Below the pieces are notes generated by a model, which saw only the letters and a program-made list of their open reading frames with translations, did no database searches and was not told where the DNA came from. Positions 52,946 through 62,028 of a stretch of 64,000 nt of DNA are shown here, piece after piece. Source of the stretch: CAZDXJ01 sp964509475 (GTDB taxonomy: Bacteria; Pseudomonadota; Gammaproteobacteria; Methylococcales; Methylomonadaceae). Numbering within the stretch: position 1 is the first letter of the stretch; the number at the start of each line of letters is the position of its first letter. The DNA lies in contig CAZDXJ010000003.1 in the NCBI GenBank assembly GCA_964509475.1, forward strand, positions 1-64,000, written 5' to 3'. The translations under genes were made by a program, and so were the position numbers.

Positions 52946-53671
52946 TTATTGGAACTGGGCGGCAATTTGGTCCTGAATTTTTTCGGCCATGGCCTTTCTG
53001 GATTCGGCATCGCGTATCGGACGGCCGACCACAATGTAATCGGCACCGTTCTGAAAGGCTTTTTCCACGTTGACAACGCGCTTTTGATCATCCTGTTCAC
53101 GATTATCCACCGGCCGGATACCAGGAGTGACAACCAATAAGCGCTGGCCCAGAGCTTCCCGAATCATAGGTGCTTCCAAACCGGATGAAACGATGCCATC
53201 ACAGCCAATCTGCAAGGCTCTTTTCGCCCGCGATAAAACCAGTTCGCGAACATCGCATTGAAATCCCAGATCATCCAGATCACCCCGGTCCAGGCTGGTC
53301 AGTGCCGTGACTGCCAATACCTTTAATTGACCTTTGTTTTCTGCCGCCGCCTGCATGATGGCGTCATTACCATGAAGGGTGGCCAAATCAACACCTTTTT
53401 GGCTCAAGGCGTGAATCGCCCGACCCACCGTTGCCGGTACATCAAAGAATTTTAAATCCACAAATACTTTTTTGTTATGTTCTTTTAACCAATTAATAAA
53501 AGCGAAACAATCACCGGACATGAACAGTTCCATGCCGACTTTGTAAAAAATAACGCTATCACCCAGTTCCTGCACAACGGCTTTCGCATTGGCAATGCCA
53601 GGCACATCCAAAGCCATAATCAGGCGTTCGCGAACCGGAATGGGTTTGTTTGAGAGAAAAGAATCCGTCAT
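52946..53671 (-). CDS. pyrF: Orotidine 5'-phosphate decarboxylase
   Basis: Final step of UMP synthesis. A TIM-barrel enzyme of 241 aa from ATG 53671 (a TTG at 53686 is open). The catalytic Asp-Lys-Asp pattern is in 'VFVDLKFFDVPATVGRA', with 'VTPGIRP' and 'GADYIVVGRPI' at the phosphate end. It is a single gene, divergent from the AEC permease. Confidence 0.95.
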   Translation of the reverse strand: MTDSFLSNKPIPVRERLIMALDVPGIANAKAVVQELGDSVIFYKVGMELFMSGDCFAFINWLKEHNKKVFVDLKFFDVPATVGRAIHALSQKGVDLATLHGNDAIMQAAAENKGQLKVLAVTALTSLDRGDLDDLGFQCDVRELVLSRAKRALQIGCDGIVSSGLEAPMIREALGQRLLVVTPGIRPVDNREQDDQKRVVNVEKAFQNGADYIVVGRPIRDAESRKAMAEKIQDQIAAQFQ

Positions 53672-53763
53672 TGTTTTTTTATCCAATGTAAAAAACAGTC
53701 ATATTACCGGAACTGTAGGGATTGGTGAATGATAGAATGAAGATATTTATATGAACCTGAATT

Positions 53764-54681
53764 ATGAGCGCGACACTGATACAAATGGCGGGTCTGATTT
53801 GCTGCGGGGTTATCTGGAGGGCAGTACAGCCTGCTGGCTTAACGGCTGAAGCGACTCGCCGGGTATTGACCGGTGTGGTATTTTATATGTTCTTGCCGGC
53901 AATGGTCGTTTTGGTGCTGGGGCAGACGAATATTGGTTTGTATTCATTACAATTTACCTTGCTGGGCGGTCTTTGTATTGTATCGGCATTTTTTATTATT
54001 TGGTTGACAGGACATTTATGCCGGTATGAAGCAAGCCGGTTCGGGGCAATTATACTGGCGTCGATATTTCCCAATGTCACTTATCTGGGATTGCCGGTGC
54101 TGGAGCAGACTTATGGCGCCTGGGCCCGTTCGGTAGCCATACAACTGGACTTGTTTGCCGCATCCCCCTTGCTGTTTACCCTGGGTATTCTGATCGCTAT
54201 ATTTTATGGCCGTGATAAAAACAAATCCCGTAAGCCTTTATTGTTTTATTTGAATACGCCGCCTTTTTGGGCGGCCGCCGTTGCTGTCTGGCTTGAGCTG
54301 AATGATATTATCCTGCCAGCCGTTATAATCGGCATCTTGCAAAGACTGGCCGATGCCGTTGTGCCGTTGATGCTGGTGTCGCTGGGTTTGGCTTTGAATT
54401 GGCGTACCGTAAGACTGGCTAATTTGCCTTATGTGGTTCCGGTTATTCTGGTCAAATTATTGATTATGCCTTTATTGGCTTATGGCTTGATCAGCCAACT
54501 GTCGTTTTCCGAAATGCACAAATCAGCGGTCTTGCTGGAAATGGCAATGCCCAGTATGGTACTCGGTCTGGTGTTTTGTGATCGTTACGGCCTGGATTCA
54601 TCGCTCTATGCGATGGCGGTAACGGTTACGACGGTACTCAGTTTGTTTACATTGCCTTTCTGGTATCAACTGTCCGTATGA
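53764..54681 (+). CDS. AEC (auxin efflux carrier) family permease
   Basis: A 305-residue membrane protein with about ten hydrophobic helices arranged as two halves, consistent with the AEC/BASS fold. The conserved 'NVTYLGLPVLEQTYG' region lies near residue 102 and 'EMAMPSMVLGLVFCDRYGLD' near 260. The substrate is unknown, and relatives export malonate or other small acids. Its stop overlaps the next open frame. Confidence 0.82.
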   Translation: MSATLIQMAGLICCGVIWRAVQPAGLTAEATRRVLTGVVFYMFLPAMVVLVLGQTNIGLYSLQFTLLGGLCIVSAFFIIWLTGHLCRYEASRFGAIILASIFPNVTYLGLPVLEQTYGAWARSVAIQLDLFAASPLLFTLGILIAIFYGRDKNKSRKPLLFYLNTPPFWAAAVAVWLELNDIILPAVIIGILQRLADAVVPLMLVSLGLALNWRTVRLANLPYVVPVILVKLLIMPLLAYGLISQLSFSEMHKSAVLLEMAMPSMVLGLVFCDRYGLDSSLYAMAVTVTTVLSLFTLPFWYQLSV

Positions 54682-54689
54682 GGAAACGA

Positions 54690-55898
54690 ATGGCAAAGGC
54701 TGAAATATTTTCCCAGGGTGAGGAAGTTGTGAGCGGGCAAATTGTCGACAGCAATGCCGCCTGGTTATCGGAGCGGTTGACGACATCCGGTTTCGATGTG
54801 ACCCGGCATACGGCGGTGGGCGATAAACTGGATGATTTAATCGCTTTATTGCTGGAAATAGCCCAACGGGCCGATATTTGTATTTGTTCGGGCGGACTGG
54901 GACCTACCGTTGATGATTTGACGGCGGAAGCGGTTGCCAAAGCGTTTGACCGGCCTTTACAATTTGACGGGCAAGCCTGGCGGCAGATTTGCACTTATTT
55001 TGCCCACAGAAAGCGCCCCATCGTGGCATCCAACCGGAAACAGGCGATGTTACCCACCGGTGCAGCACGGCTTGATAATGATTGCGGAACCGCACCGGGC
55101 TTTGCCTTGCGGCATAAGCGGTGCTGGTTCGCTTTTGTTCCCGGCGTGCCGTCTGAAATGCGTGCCATGTTTAACCATAAGGTGCAGCCGGTTTTGCGGC
55201 AACATTTTGCTTTGCCGAAAAAAACATTGGTGACCCTCAAAACGATTGGCATCGGCGAATCGGATATACAACAACGACTGCAAGGCGTGGACCTGCCGGA
55301 AGGGGTACAATTGGGTTTTCGCGCCGGAAGTGAAGATGTGCAAACCAAATTATTGTTTCCGGCCGGATTTGCAAAGCCCGAAATAACCGGATTGAGCCGG
55401 CAGGTTGCCGATTGCATCGGTGATTTTGTTTATGTGATGGAAGACTCATCCAAGGACAATACCCATCTTGCCCAGGTTCTCGATAAATTGTTAAATGGGC
55501 GGACCCTGGCGGTTATTGAAACGATAAGTCACGGCCAGATCGCAGCCCGCTGCCGGCAATACGATTTTTTGCAACAAGCCTTCTATGCGCCTGGAGTAGC
55601 CGGTTTATATCGCTGCCTGCACGTGCAACCCCGGCAGGAACCCGCGCCACAGGCCGCATTGCATTTTACCCAAACCCTGGCGGCTCGAAAACTTGCCGAT
55701 TTTGTTTTGACCCAGGTTTTTATGCCCGATAAACAAAAACCGGATGCTCCGGTCAATGTTCATACGGTTTTATCAACACCGGCGGGCATTCTGCAAAAAA
55801 CAGGGACACTGACCGGTAATCGCTCGCGTAAACAGAATCAGGCGGCTTCGCTGGCTCTGGATTTTCTCAGACGTTATTTACAAAACAAGACCTTATAA
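54690..55898 (+). CDS. CinA-like molybdopterin-binding family protein with altered C-terminal domain
   Basis: The N-terminal MoCF-type domain (about residues 1-165) is well kept: 'GEEVVSGQIVDSNAAWLSERL' (in part), 'ICSGGLGPTVDDLT' and 'FVPGVPSEM'. A COG1058-type middle region with 'GIGESDIQQRL' follows. The C-terminal part lines up with the nicotinamide-nucleotide amidase domain but lacks its 'AESCTGG' signature, reading 'AVIETISHGQIAARC' instead. Start ATG 54690 with GAGGAAA upstream is chosen over ATG 54678. It may retain pyrophosphatase activity while the deamidase is lost. That is inference. Confidence 0.78.
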   Translation: MAKAEIFSQGEEVVSGQIVDSNAAWLSERLTTSGFDVTRHTAVGDKLDDLIALLLEIAQRADICICSGGLGPTVDDLTAEAVAKAFDRPLQFDGQAWRQICTYFAHRKRPIVASNRKQAMLPTGAARLDNDCGTAPGFALRHKRCWFAFVPGVPSEMRAMFNHKVQPVLRQHFALPKKTLVTLKTIGIGESDIQQRLQGVDLPEGVQLGFRAGSEDVQTKLLFPAGFAKPEITGLSRQVADCIGDFVYVMEDSSKDNTHLAQVLDKLLNGRTLAVIETISHGQIAARCRQYDFLQQAFYAPGVAGLYRCLHVQPRQEPAPQAALHFTQTLAARKLADFVLTQVFMPDKQKPDAPVNVHTVLSTPAGILQKTGTLTGNRSRKQNQAASLALDFLRRYLQNKTL

Positions 55899-55899
55899 C

Positions 55900-57798
55900 A
55901 TGCCTTTAATACGACTGAACGGCGTCGGCATCGCATTTGGCGACCGGCCTTTATTGAATCATGAAAATTTTCAGCTTGAAGCCGGCGAACGGGTCGGCTT
56001 GTTAGGACGTAACGGCGAAGGCAAATCGACCTTGCTGAAAATAATAGCCGGCGAGATACAACCGGATTACGGTGAAATCCGGCGTAAACCGGGTTTGCGC
56101 CTGGCGCGTTTACAACAAGAGCCCCGCTTATCGGGCGAGCAAAGCATTTTTGATGCGGTTGCTGCCGGTTTGGGTGAAACAGGCCAATGGCTGGCACGCT
56201 ATCATGAACTTTCCTTGAGCTTGCACGAGGATGCAAGCGCATTAAAGGAACTGGAAGCCTTGCAGCAAAAACTGGAGGCGCACCAGGGCTGGACTTTACA
56301 ACAGCGTGTCGAAACCACATTGAGCCGTTTGCATTTACCGGCGGATAAAAAAATCAATACCTTGTCGGGAGGATGGCAGCGGCGGGTTGCGCTGGCACAG
56401 GCCTTGGTGATTGAGCCTGAAGTTTTGTTACTGGATGAGCCAACCAACCATCTTGATTTGGAAAGCATTGGCTGGCTGGAAAGCCAATTACTGAATTATC
56501 GGGGTGCCTTGTTATTCATCACCCACGATCGGCGGTTTTTGCAAAATCTGGCAACGCGTATTGTTGATCTGGACAGGGGGCGTTTGGTTTCCTGGCCGGG
56601 CCGTTATTCGGATTATTTACGCCGAAAAGCGCAGGCATTGGCAGAAGAGGCTCGCCAAAATGCCGAATTTGATAAAAAACTGGCTCAGGAGGAAGTCTGG
56701 ATCCGGCAAGGTATCAAGGCGCGGCGAACCCGTAACGAAGGCCGGGTGCGGGCGTTACAAAAATTACGCGCCCAACGAACACAGCGGCGTGAACAGCAGG
56801 GACGTACCCAATTGACGCTGCAAACGGCGGAACTTTCCGGTAAAAAGGTCATCGTTGCCGATCGGATTGGTTTCCAATATCAGCAACAGCCGATTGTCCG
56901 GGACTTTTCCGTCATTATCCAACGGGGCGACCGGATCGGTTTGATTGGGCCAAATGGGGCAGGTAAAACGACATTACTGCAATTGTTACTCGGCAATTTG
57001 CAACCGGACAGCGGCCTTGTCCAACATGGAACGCGTTTGCAAATCGCTTATTTTGACCAATTGAGAGACCAGCTGGACCCGGAAAAGAGCGTTGTCGATA
57101 CGGTCGCCGACGGTAACGAGTTCATCGAACTGAACGGCAGTAAACGTCATGTTATGTCTTATCTGGGTGATTTCCTGTTTGCACCGGCCAGAGCGCGTTC
57201 GCCGGTTCGCAGCCTGTCCGGAGGCGAAAAAAACCGTTTGTTACTGGCAAGGTTATTTACCAAACCCGCCAATTTATTGGTTATGGACGAGCCGACCAAT
57301 GATTTGGACCTGGAAACCCTGGAATTACTGGAAGAAAAATTACTGAATTATCCGGGAACCTTGTTATTGGTCAGTCATGACCGGGAATTTTTGGATAATG
57401 TCGTCACCAGTGTTCTGGTGTTTGAAGGCCAGGGCAAGATCGAGGAATTTATCGGCGGTTACAGTGATTGGTGCCGTTACAAAAAACAAAGCGAACCGAA
57501 AGAAAATGAAAAAGCAACACGGGAACCGGTCAAAAAAACGACCCGGTCGAAACCGGTAAAAAAGAAACTCAGTTATAAGGAACAACGGGCGTTGGAAGCC
57601 TTGCCCGCTGAAATCGAGGCGATGGAAAGCAAACAGGCTTTGTTGAATGAACAAATCAATCACGCCGATTTTTATCGCCAAGACAAAAACATTATCCATG
57701 CGACACTCAATGAATTAACGCTATTGCAAAAACAACTGGAACAGGCTTATCAACGCTGGGAGGCATTGGAAGCGCTTGCGCAAAACCTGGAATCTTAA
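55900..57798 (+). CDS. uup: ABC-F family ATP-binding protein Uup
   Basis: A soluble twin-cassette ABC-F ATPase (632 aa) that acts on stalled ribosomes or DNA structures. Cassette 1 has Walker A 'GRNGEGKST' and signature 'LSGGWQRRVALAQAL'. Cassette 2 has 'GPNGAGKTT' and 'LSGGEKNRLLLARL'. Both have 'DEPTNHLDLES' or 'DEPTNDLDLET' Walker B regions. An arginine-rich P-site linker and a C-terminal coiled-coil domain (about 560-630) match Uup. It starts 1 nt after the CinA-like stop. Confidence 0.93.
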   Translation: MPLIRLNGVGIAFGDRPLLNHENFQLEAGERVGLLGRNGEGKSTLLKIIAGEIQPDYGEIRRKPGLRLARLQQEPRLSGEQSIFDAVAAGLGETGQWLARYHELSLSLHEDASALKELEALQQKLEAHQGWTLQQRVETTLSRLHLPADKKINTLSGGWQRRVALAQALVIEPEVLLLDEPTNHLDLESIGWLESQLLNYRGALLFITHDRRFLQNLATRIVDLDRGRLVSWPGRYSDYLRRKAQALAEEARQNAEFDKKLAQEEVWIRQGIKARRTRNEGRVRALQKLRAQRTQRREQQGRTQLTLQTAELSGKKVIVADRIGFQYQQQPIVRDFSVIIQRGDRIGLIGPNGAGKTTLLQLLLGNLQPDSGLVQHGTRLQIAYFDQLRDQLDPEKSVVDTVADGNEFIELNGSKRHVMSYLGDFLFAPARARSPVRSLSGGEKNRLLLARLFTKPANLLVMDEPTNDLDLETLELLEEKLLNYPGTLLLVSHDREFLDNVVTSVLVFEGQGKIEEFIGGYSDWCRYKKQSEPKENEKATREPVKKTTRSKPVKKKLSYKEQRALEALPAEIEAMESKQALLNEQINHADFYRQDKNIIHATLNELTLLQKQLEQAYQRWEALEALAQNLES

Positions 57799-57861
57799 AA
57801 AAGGATTGCAAACCGTAAAAAATTACTATATTCTTCCGCCTCTTTCATATCATAAAACACT

Positions 57862-57952
57862 GGAGAGATGGCCGAGTGGTCGAAGGCGCACGCCTGGAAA
57901 GTGTGTATAGGCTAACCGCCTATCGAGGGTTCGAATCCCTCTCTCTCCGCCA
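57862..57952 (+). tRNA. tRNA-Ser (anticodon GGA)
   Basis: A 91-nt gene with acceptor stem GGAGAGA/TCTCTCC, D arm 'GCCGAGTGGTCGAAGGC', anticodon loop CTGGAAA (GGA, reading UCC and UCU), a long variable arm with pairing GGCTAACCGCC, T arm 'GGGTTCGAATCCC', discriminator G, and encoded CCA at 57950-57952. The long variable arm fits the serine class. It stands directly before the second restriction island. Confidence 0.97.
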
Positions 57953-58049
57953 CGACACAAAACGGACTTCGAACAGCATAAGGAAACAACCCAAAGAAAC
58001 CTCGAAGTGAACCGCCCCATCAAGAACAACAGCCATGAGGAAAACCGGT

Positions 58050-60302
58050 ATGGCCGGTAATGGAAAATCATCGGCTACCCTGATTAGCCGCCCTTCCAGG
58101 CACGGCCTGCTGAAACTGAGCGACAACGAAAAACGCGAAATTCTGGAACACCTTGAAGCGAACCGGCCGTTGCCGGACAAATACCGGTTTTTGCTGTTCG
58201 AGGACAAGCGCGAAGTAGAACTGGTCTGGAACGGCAAGACCGTTGATGTCTGCAACATCGTTTTGCCGTTTCAGACCATCGAGCAGGTAGATGAACCGCG
58301 GGCTGAGAAACCGGAGGATACTGCATTACAACTTGATCTGTTTACAATGGATAACCGCGGACGGCAGTTACAGGGCTGGACCAACAAGCTGATCTGGGGC
58401 GACAACAAGCTGATCCTCTCCAGCCTCAAGAACGGCCCGTTGCGCGAAGAGATCGAGGCCCAGGGGGGGCTGAAGCTGATCTACATCGACCCGCCGTTCG
58501 ACGTGGGCGCGGATTTTTCGATGGACATCGAGATCGGCGGCGACACCTTCACCAAAAAACCCAACATTCTGGAAGAGATCGCCTACCGCGACACCTGGGG
58601 TAAGGGCGCTGATTCCTTTATTGCCATGATCTACGAGCGGCTGATCCTGATGCGGGATTTGCTGGCGGAGGATGGCAGTATTTATGTGCATTGTGATTGG
58701 CGGGTGAATAGTTATTTGCGGTTGGTTTTGGATGAGGTGTTTGGGAAAGATAACTATAGAAATGATATTATTTGGTATTATCGCAGGTGGACAGCAGGAA
58801 GTGGAGCATACCAGCGGATGCATGATACAATGCTTTTCTATTCAAAGAGTGCATCGTTTAAGTTAAATCCTGTTTATGTTGAAGCAACCAAAGGACAACA
58901 AAAGAAACATGACAAGGGGTGGGATAGAAATTCTGTTTTAATTGATGGAAAAAGGCGACCGCAATTATTGGTTTATAATCAAAATAAAGTTGATGAAGCC
59001 ATAGACCAGGGAAGAATTGATTTAGATGAATATGCACGAGTAGTTAATGTCAACACAGAAAAAACAATAGCGCCAGATGTGTGGGAAATCAATTACATTA
59101 ATTCGCAAGCAAAAGAAAGACTAAACTACCCCACTCAAAAACCCGAAGCCCTCCTCGAACGCATCATCAAAGCCTCCTCCAACGAAGGTGACCTGATCGC
59201 CGACTTCTTCTGCGGTTCCGGCACCACCGCCGCCGTGGCCGAAAAGCTGGGCCGCAAATGGATCGCTACCGACCTGGGCAAATTCGCCATCCACACCACC
59301 CGCAAGCGCCTGATCGGCGTCCAGCGGCAACTCAAGGAAGAAGGAAAGGACTACCGCGCCTTCGAAATTCTCAACCTGGGCAAGTACGAGCGAGCGCATT
59401 TCATCGGTGTCAATCCCAATCTGCGCGAAGCCGAGCAGCAACGGCAACTGGAGGAGAAGGAGGCAGCCTTTCTCGATCTGATCCTGCGCGCCTACCGGGC
59501 GGAGAAGGTGGAACAGTTCGAGTGCTTCCACGGCAAGCGTGCCGGGCGGCTGGTGGCGGTGGGTCCTGTAAACCTGCCGGTGACGCGGTTGTTTGTGGAG
59601 GAAATCATTCTGGAGTGCCGCAAGAAGCACATCACCAAGGTGGACATCCTCGGCTTTGAGTTCGAAATGGGGTTGTTTCCCAACGTGCTGGACGAGGCGC
59701 GCGCCAAGGGTATCGATATTTCGCCCAGGTACATACCGGCAGACGTGTTTGACAAGCGGGCGATGGAGAAGAACCAGGTGGTGTTCCACGATGTCTCTTT
59801 CATCGAGGTCAAACCGCATGTTGTAGGGGCGCATGGCAATGCGCCCGCCACCCTAGCAGTGGAGCTGACCGATTTCTCGGTGTTCTATTCCCAGGGCTCC
59901 ATTGCCAATGCCGAGGCCAGCCTGAAGAAGAAGGGCAATAGAATCGTGGTAGAGCGCGGCCAGATCGTGAAGGTGAGCCGTGACAAGGACGGCATCATCA
60001 CCCGTGAAACCCTAACCCAACACTGGACCGACTGGATCGACTACTGGAGCGTGGATTTCGATTTTGAGAGCAAGCGCGAGATCATCCGTATGGTCAATCC
60101 CGAAACTGGCGAAACGCAAGAGCAGTGGACCGGCGACTATGTATTCGAGAACGAGTGGCAGAGCTTCCGCACCAAGAAAGACCGCTCTTTGGAGCTGAAG
60201 AGTATCGCTCACGAATGTTTGCCAGGCCGGCGTAAGGTGGCGGTAAAGGTGGTGGATATCTTCGGCAATGACACCATGACCATTGTGGATGTACAGATAT
60301 GA
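58050..60302 (+). CDS. Type III-like DNA methyltransferase (Mod) with AT-rich centre
   Basis: A beta-class N6-adenine methyltransferase of 750 aa, counted from ATG 58050, which has GAGGAAA upstream (ATG 58035 is also open). Motif IV is 'DPPFDVG' (residues 147-153) and motif I is 'FFCGSGTTAAV' (386-396). Between them, DNA at about 58725-59125 is AT-rich and the flanks are GC-rich. A long C-terminal region (about 430-750) contains 'VVGAHGNAPATLA', encoded by a REP-like hairpin at 59821-59846. Its stop overlaps the next gene as ATGA. It probably modifies the sites read by the downstream res. Confidence 0.9.
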   Translation: MAGNGKSSATLISRPSRHGLLKLSDNEKREILEHLEANRPLPDKYRFLLFEDKREVELVWNGKTVDVCNIVLPFQTIEQVDEPRAEKPEDTALQLDLFTMDNRGRQLQGWTNKLIWGDNKLILSSLKNGPLREEIEAQGGLKLIYIDPPFDVGADFSMDIEIGGDTFTKKPNILEEIAYRDTWGKGADSFIAMIYERLILMRDLLAEDGSIYVHCDWRVNSYLRLVLDEVFGKDNYRNDIIWYYRRWTAGSGAYQRMHDTMLFYSKSASFKLNPVYVEATKGQQKKHDKGWDRNSVLIDGKRRPQLLVYNQNKVDEAIDQGRIDLDEYARVVNVNTEKTIAPDVWEINYINSQAKERLNYPTQKPEALLERIIKASSNEGDLIADFFCGSGTTAAVAEKLGRKWIATDLGKFAIHTTRKRLIGVQRQLKEEGKDYRAFEILNLGKYERAHFIGVNPNLREAEQQRQLEEKEAAFLDLILRAYRAEKVEQFECFHGKRAGRLVAVGPVNLPVTRLFVEEIILECRKKHITKVDILGFEFEMGLFPNVLDEARAKGIDISPRYIPADVFDKRAMEKNQVVFHDVSFIEVKPHVVGAHGNAPATLAVELTDFSVFYSQGSIANAEASLKKKGNRIVVERGQIVKVSRDKDGIITRETLTQHWTDWIDYWSVDFDFESKREIIRMVNPETGETQEQWTGDYVFENEWQSFRTKKDRSLELKSIAHECLPGRRKVAVKVVDIFGNDTMTIVDVQI
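59821..59846. repeat. REP-like hairpin inside the mod reading frame
   Basis: The sequence GTAGGGGCGCATGGCAATGC and following CGCCC form an 8-bp perfect stem, GGGCGCAT with ATGCGCCC, around a GGCA loop. This is a common intergenic hairpin text of gammaproteobacteria. Here it is translated in frame as about nine residues in the C-terminal region of the methyltransferase. Confidence 0.8.
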
Positions 60303-61447
60303 GTAAAACAATTCGTTTGTTGAAGATAAGCAATTTCAAGAGTATCGATTCCCTGGAGATCAAGGGGCTTTCTCCTTTTTCGGTGTTTGCCGGGCCGAAT
60401 GGTTGCGGCAAAAGCAATTTTTTTGATGCGCTGGATTTTGTCAGTCAATTCATTCGCGGTGGTGTTGAAACAGCGCTGCGACAGCATGGCGGGTTTGCAA
60501 CTATCCATTCGGAAAAACGCCGGGCAGCCTATTCACGACAGTTTGATTTCGAAATCGATTGTGAGTTGCCTGGTAACGCGGAGGAACAGGATGAGCCATC
60601 TCGTTATCGTTATTCGCTCACCCTTCATGATCTGGATTCAAAGCCAAAAATTGAGGAAAGCCTCTCGGTAGATGGCAGTATGCAATTTGGCAGGAAGAAA
60701 GGAGGCAGTCCGGTTCTCAAGTTGGGCGGAGAGGAGCAATCTGTACAAAACTTTCCTGATGACTATTCGGCATTGCTTTTAACTCAGCATGTGCCTATCA
60801 CCCAGTTACTACGCAATCTGAATCTTTATCGCATTGACCCCATTGGCGCCAAGGAACCGGATCAGCCTGACAGTGATCCAACACGGCTGGAGCGTAAAGG
60901 CCATAATCTGGCCAGTGTGTTGAGCCGGTTGGAGAGTGATCCTGCTATGCGTGAAATCATCCTGGATTGGATGGAACTGATCGTTCCCGGTATGGAGAAG
61001 ATCAAGACGGAACAGCAGAAACTGGAAGCAAAGACCGCCATTGCCTTCAAGGAACGAGGAACGCGTCGCCATTTTCCCGCGCAGATGGTTTCGGACGGGA
61101 CGATCTATGCACTGGCCATATTGGTGGCTGTTCTTGACTCGCCCACCCAGTATGCCATGACACTTATTGAAGAGCCTGAAAGAGGACTCCACCCCAAGGC
61201 GATCCGTGAGTTGGTCGACTTGATCCGTGAGCAAGCCGCTCCATCCAATCCAATCTGGTTAACAACGCACAGTGAATCGGTGGTTCGTGAATTGCGCCTG
61301 GAGGAGCTTGTTTTGGTGGGCAAGCGTGACGGTCGAACAAAAATGCGGGCTGCTGATTCCGGGGCGTTGACGCAGGATAATCTAGCCCCTCTCAATCTGG
61401 ATGAAGCCTGGCTCTCCAACCTTCTTGATGGAGGGCTACCATGGTAA
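60299..61447 (+). CDS. RecF/OLD-like AAA (ABC-type) ATPase of the restriction operon
   Basis: A 382-residue ABC-ATPase-like protein of the RecF/OLD/AAA_21 group. Walker A 'GPNGCGKS' is at 32-39, an ABC-signature-like 'VSDGTIYALA' near 264, Walker B 'MTLIEEPERGLHP' near 287, and the switch histidine in 'LTTHSESVV' near 321. There is no long coiled coil. It overlaps mod by 4 nt and the next gene by 7 nt, so the four genes are surely one operon. Together with the TOPRIM-like partner it has the split architecture of OLD-type or PARIS-type defence. No other function can be read from the sequence. Confidence 0.85.
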   Translation: MSKTIRLLKISNFKSIDSLEIKGLSPFSVFAGPNGCGKSNFFDALDFVSQFIRGGVETALRQHGGFATIHSEKRRAAYSRQFDFEIDCELPGNAEEQDEPSRYRYSLTLHDLDSKPKIEESLSVDGSMQFGRKKGGSPVLKLGGEEQSVQNFPDDYSALLLTQHVPITQLLRNLNLYRIDPIGAKEPDQPDSDPTRLERKGHNLASVLSRLESDPAMREIILDWMELIVPGMEKIKTEQQKLEAKTAIAFKERGTRRHFPAQMVSDGTIYALAILVAVLDSPTQYAMTLIEEPERGLHPKAIRELVDLIREQAAPSNPIWLTTHSESVVRELRLEELVLVGKRDGRTKMRAADSGALTQDNLAPLNLDEAWLSNLLDGGLPW

Positions 61448-62028
61448 CGGTGGGTTTTGTGGTTGAGGGCGCCTCAGATAAAAAGCTCATCGAGAGCCAG
61501 GTGTTTCGAATCTGGTTGCAGGATGGTTGTGGTCTGGAAGTGCTTGATCCGGTGGTGGACGCGGGTGGTAACGGTCAAATGTGCAACCGAAATATCGGGC
61601 AGTATGTTGAAAAACTTCGCATCCAGGCGAAGCCGGACAAGGTTGTCGTGCTGGCTGACCTTGACCCCGAGGACTGTGCCCCCTGTATAGAGCGACGCAA
61701 AGCGATCATCGGTTTCACGGGGATTGATTTGATTGTGATTGCAAGAAAAGCCATAGAGTCATGGTTTTTGGCCGATACCAAGGCGATGCGCCACTGGACA
61801 GGAGATAAAGAGTTTTTAGAGGAAGCGCCTGAAGCCACTTCTGTAATGCCTTGGGATCGCCTGAAGGAAATCGGGCGGGAGAAGGGTCGCGGACCGGGAA
61901 GCAAAGTTATGTTCGCCCGCCGATTCATCAATAAACATGGTTTTGATGTTTGCCATGCCGCACAGCATTCTGCTTGTCCAAGCGCCCGCTATTTTGTTGA
62001 ACATTTATGTGCGTTAGGAGATTCCTGA
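61441..62028 (+). CDS. TOPRIM-like (DUF4276/DUF4435-type) partner of the AAA ATPase
   Basis: A 195-residue protein with a TOPRIM-style core: Glu9 in 'GFVVEGASDKKL' and Asp73-x-Asp75 in 'VVVLADLDPEDCAP', the acidic triad that binds metal in OLD-family nucleases, primases and topoisomerases. A short Cys-containing patch (Cys79, Cys82) follows, and 'ARKAIESWFLAD' resembles DUF4276 proteins. It probably forms the nuclease half of a complex with the upstream ATPase. I infer the fold from these motifs only. Its TGA overlaps the res start as TGATG. Confidence 0.7.
   Translation: MVTVGFVVEGASDKKLIESQVFRIWLQDGCGLEVLDPVVDAGGNGQMCNRNIGQYVEKLRIQAKPDKVVVLADLDPEDCAPCIERRKAIIGFTGIDLIVIARKAIESWFLADTKAMRHWTGDKEFLEEAPEATSVMPWDRLKEIGREKGRGPGSKVMFARRFINKHGFDVCHAAQHSACPSARYFVEHLCALGDS

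Noticed and set aside
59121..59834. 237-codon minus-strand ORF opposite mod
   Set aside because: It is antisense to the methyltransferase containing 'FFCGSGTT', appears only where that gene is GC-rich, and has no ribosome site.
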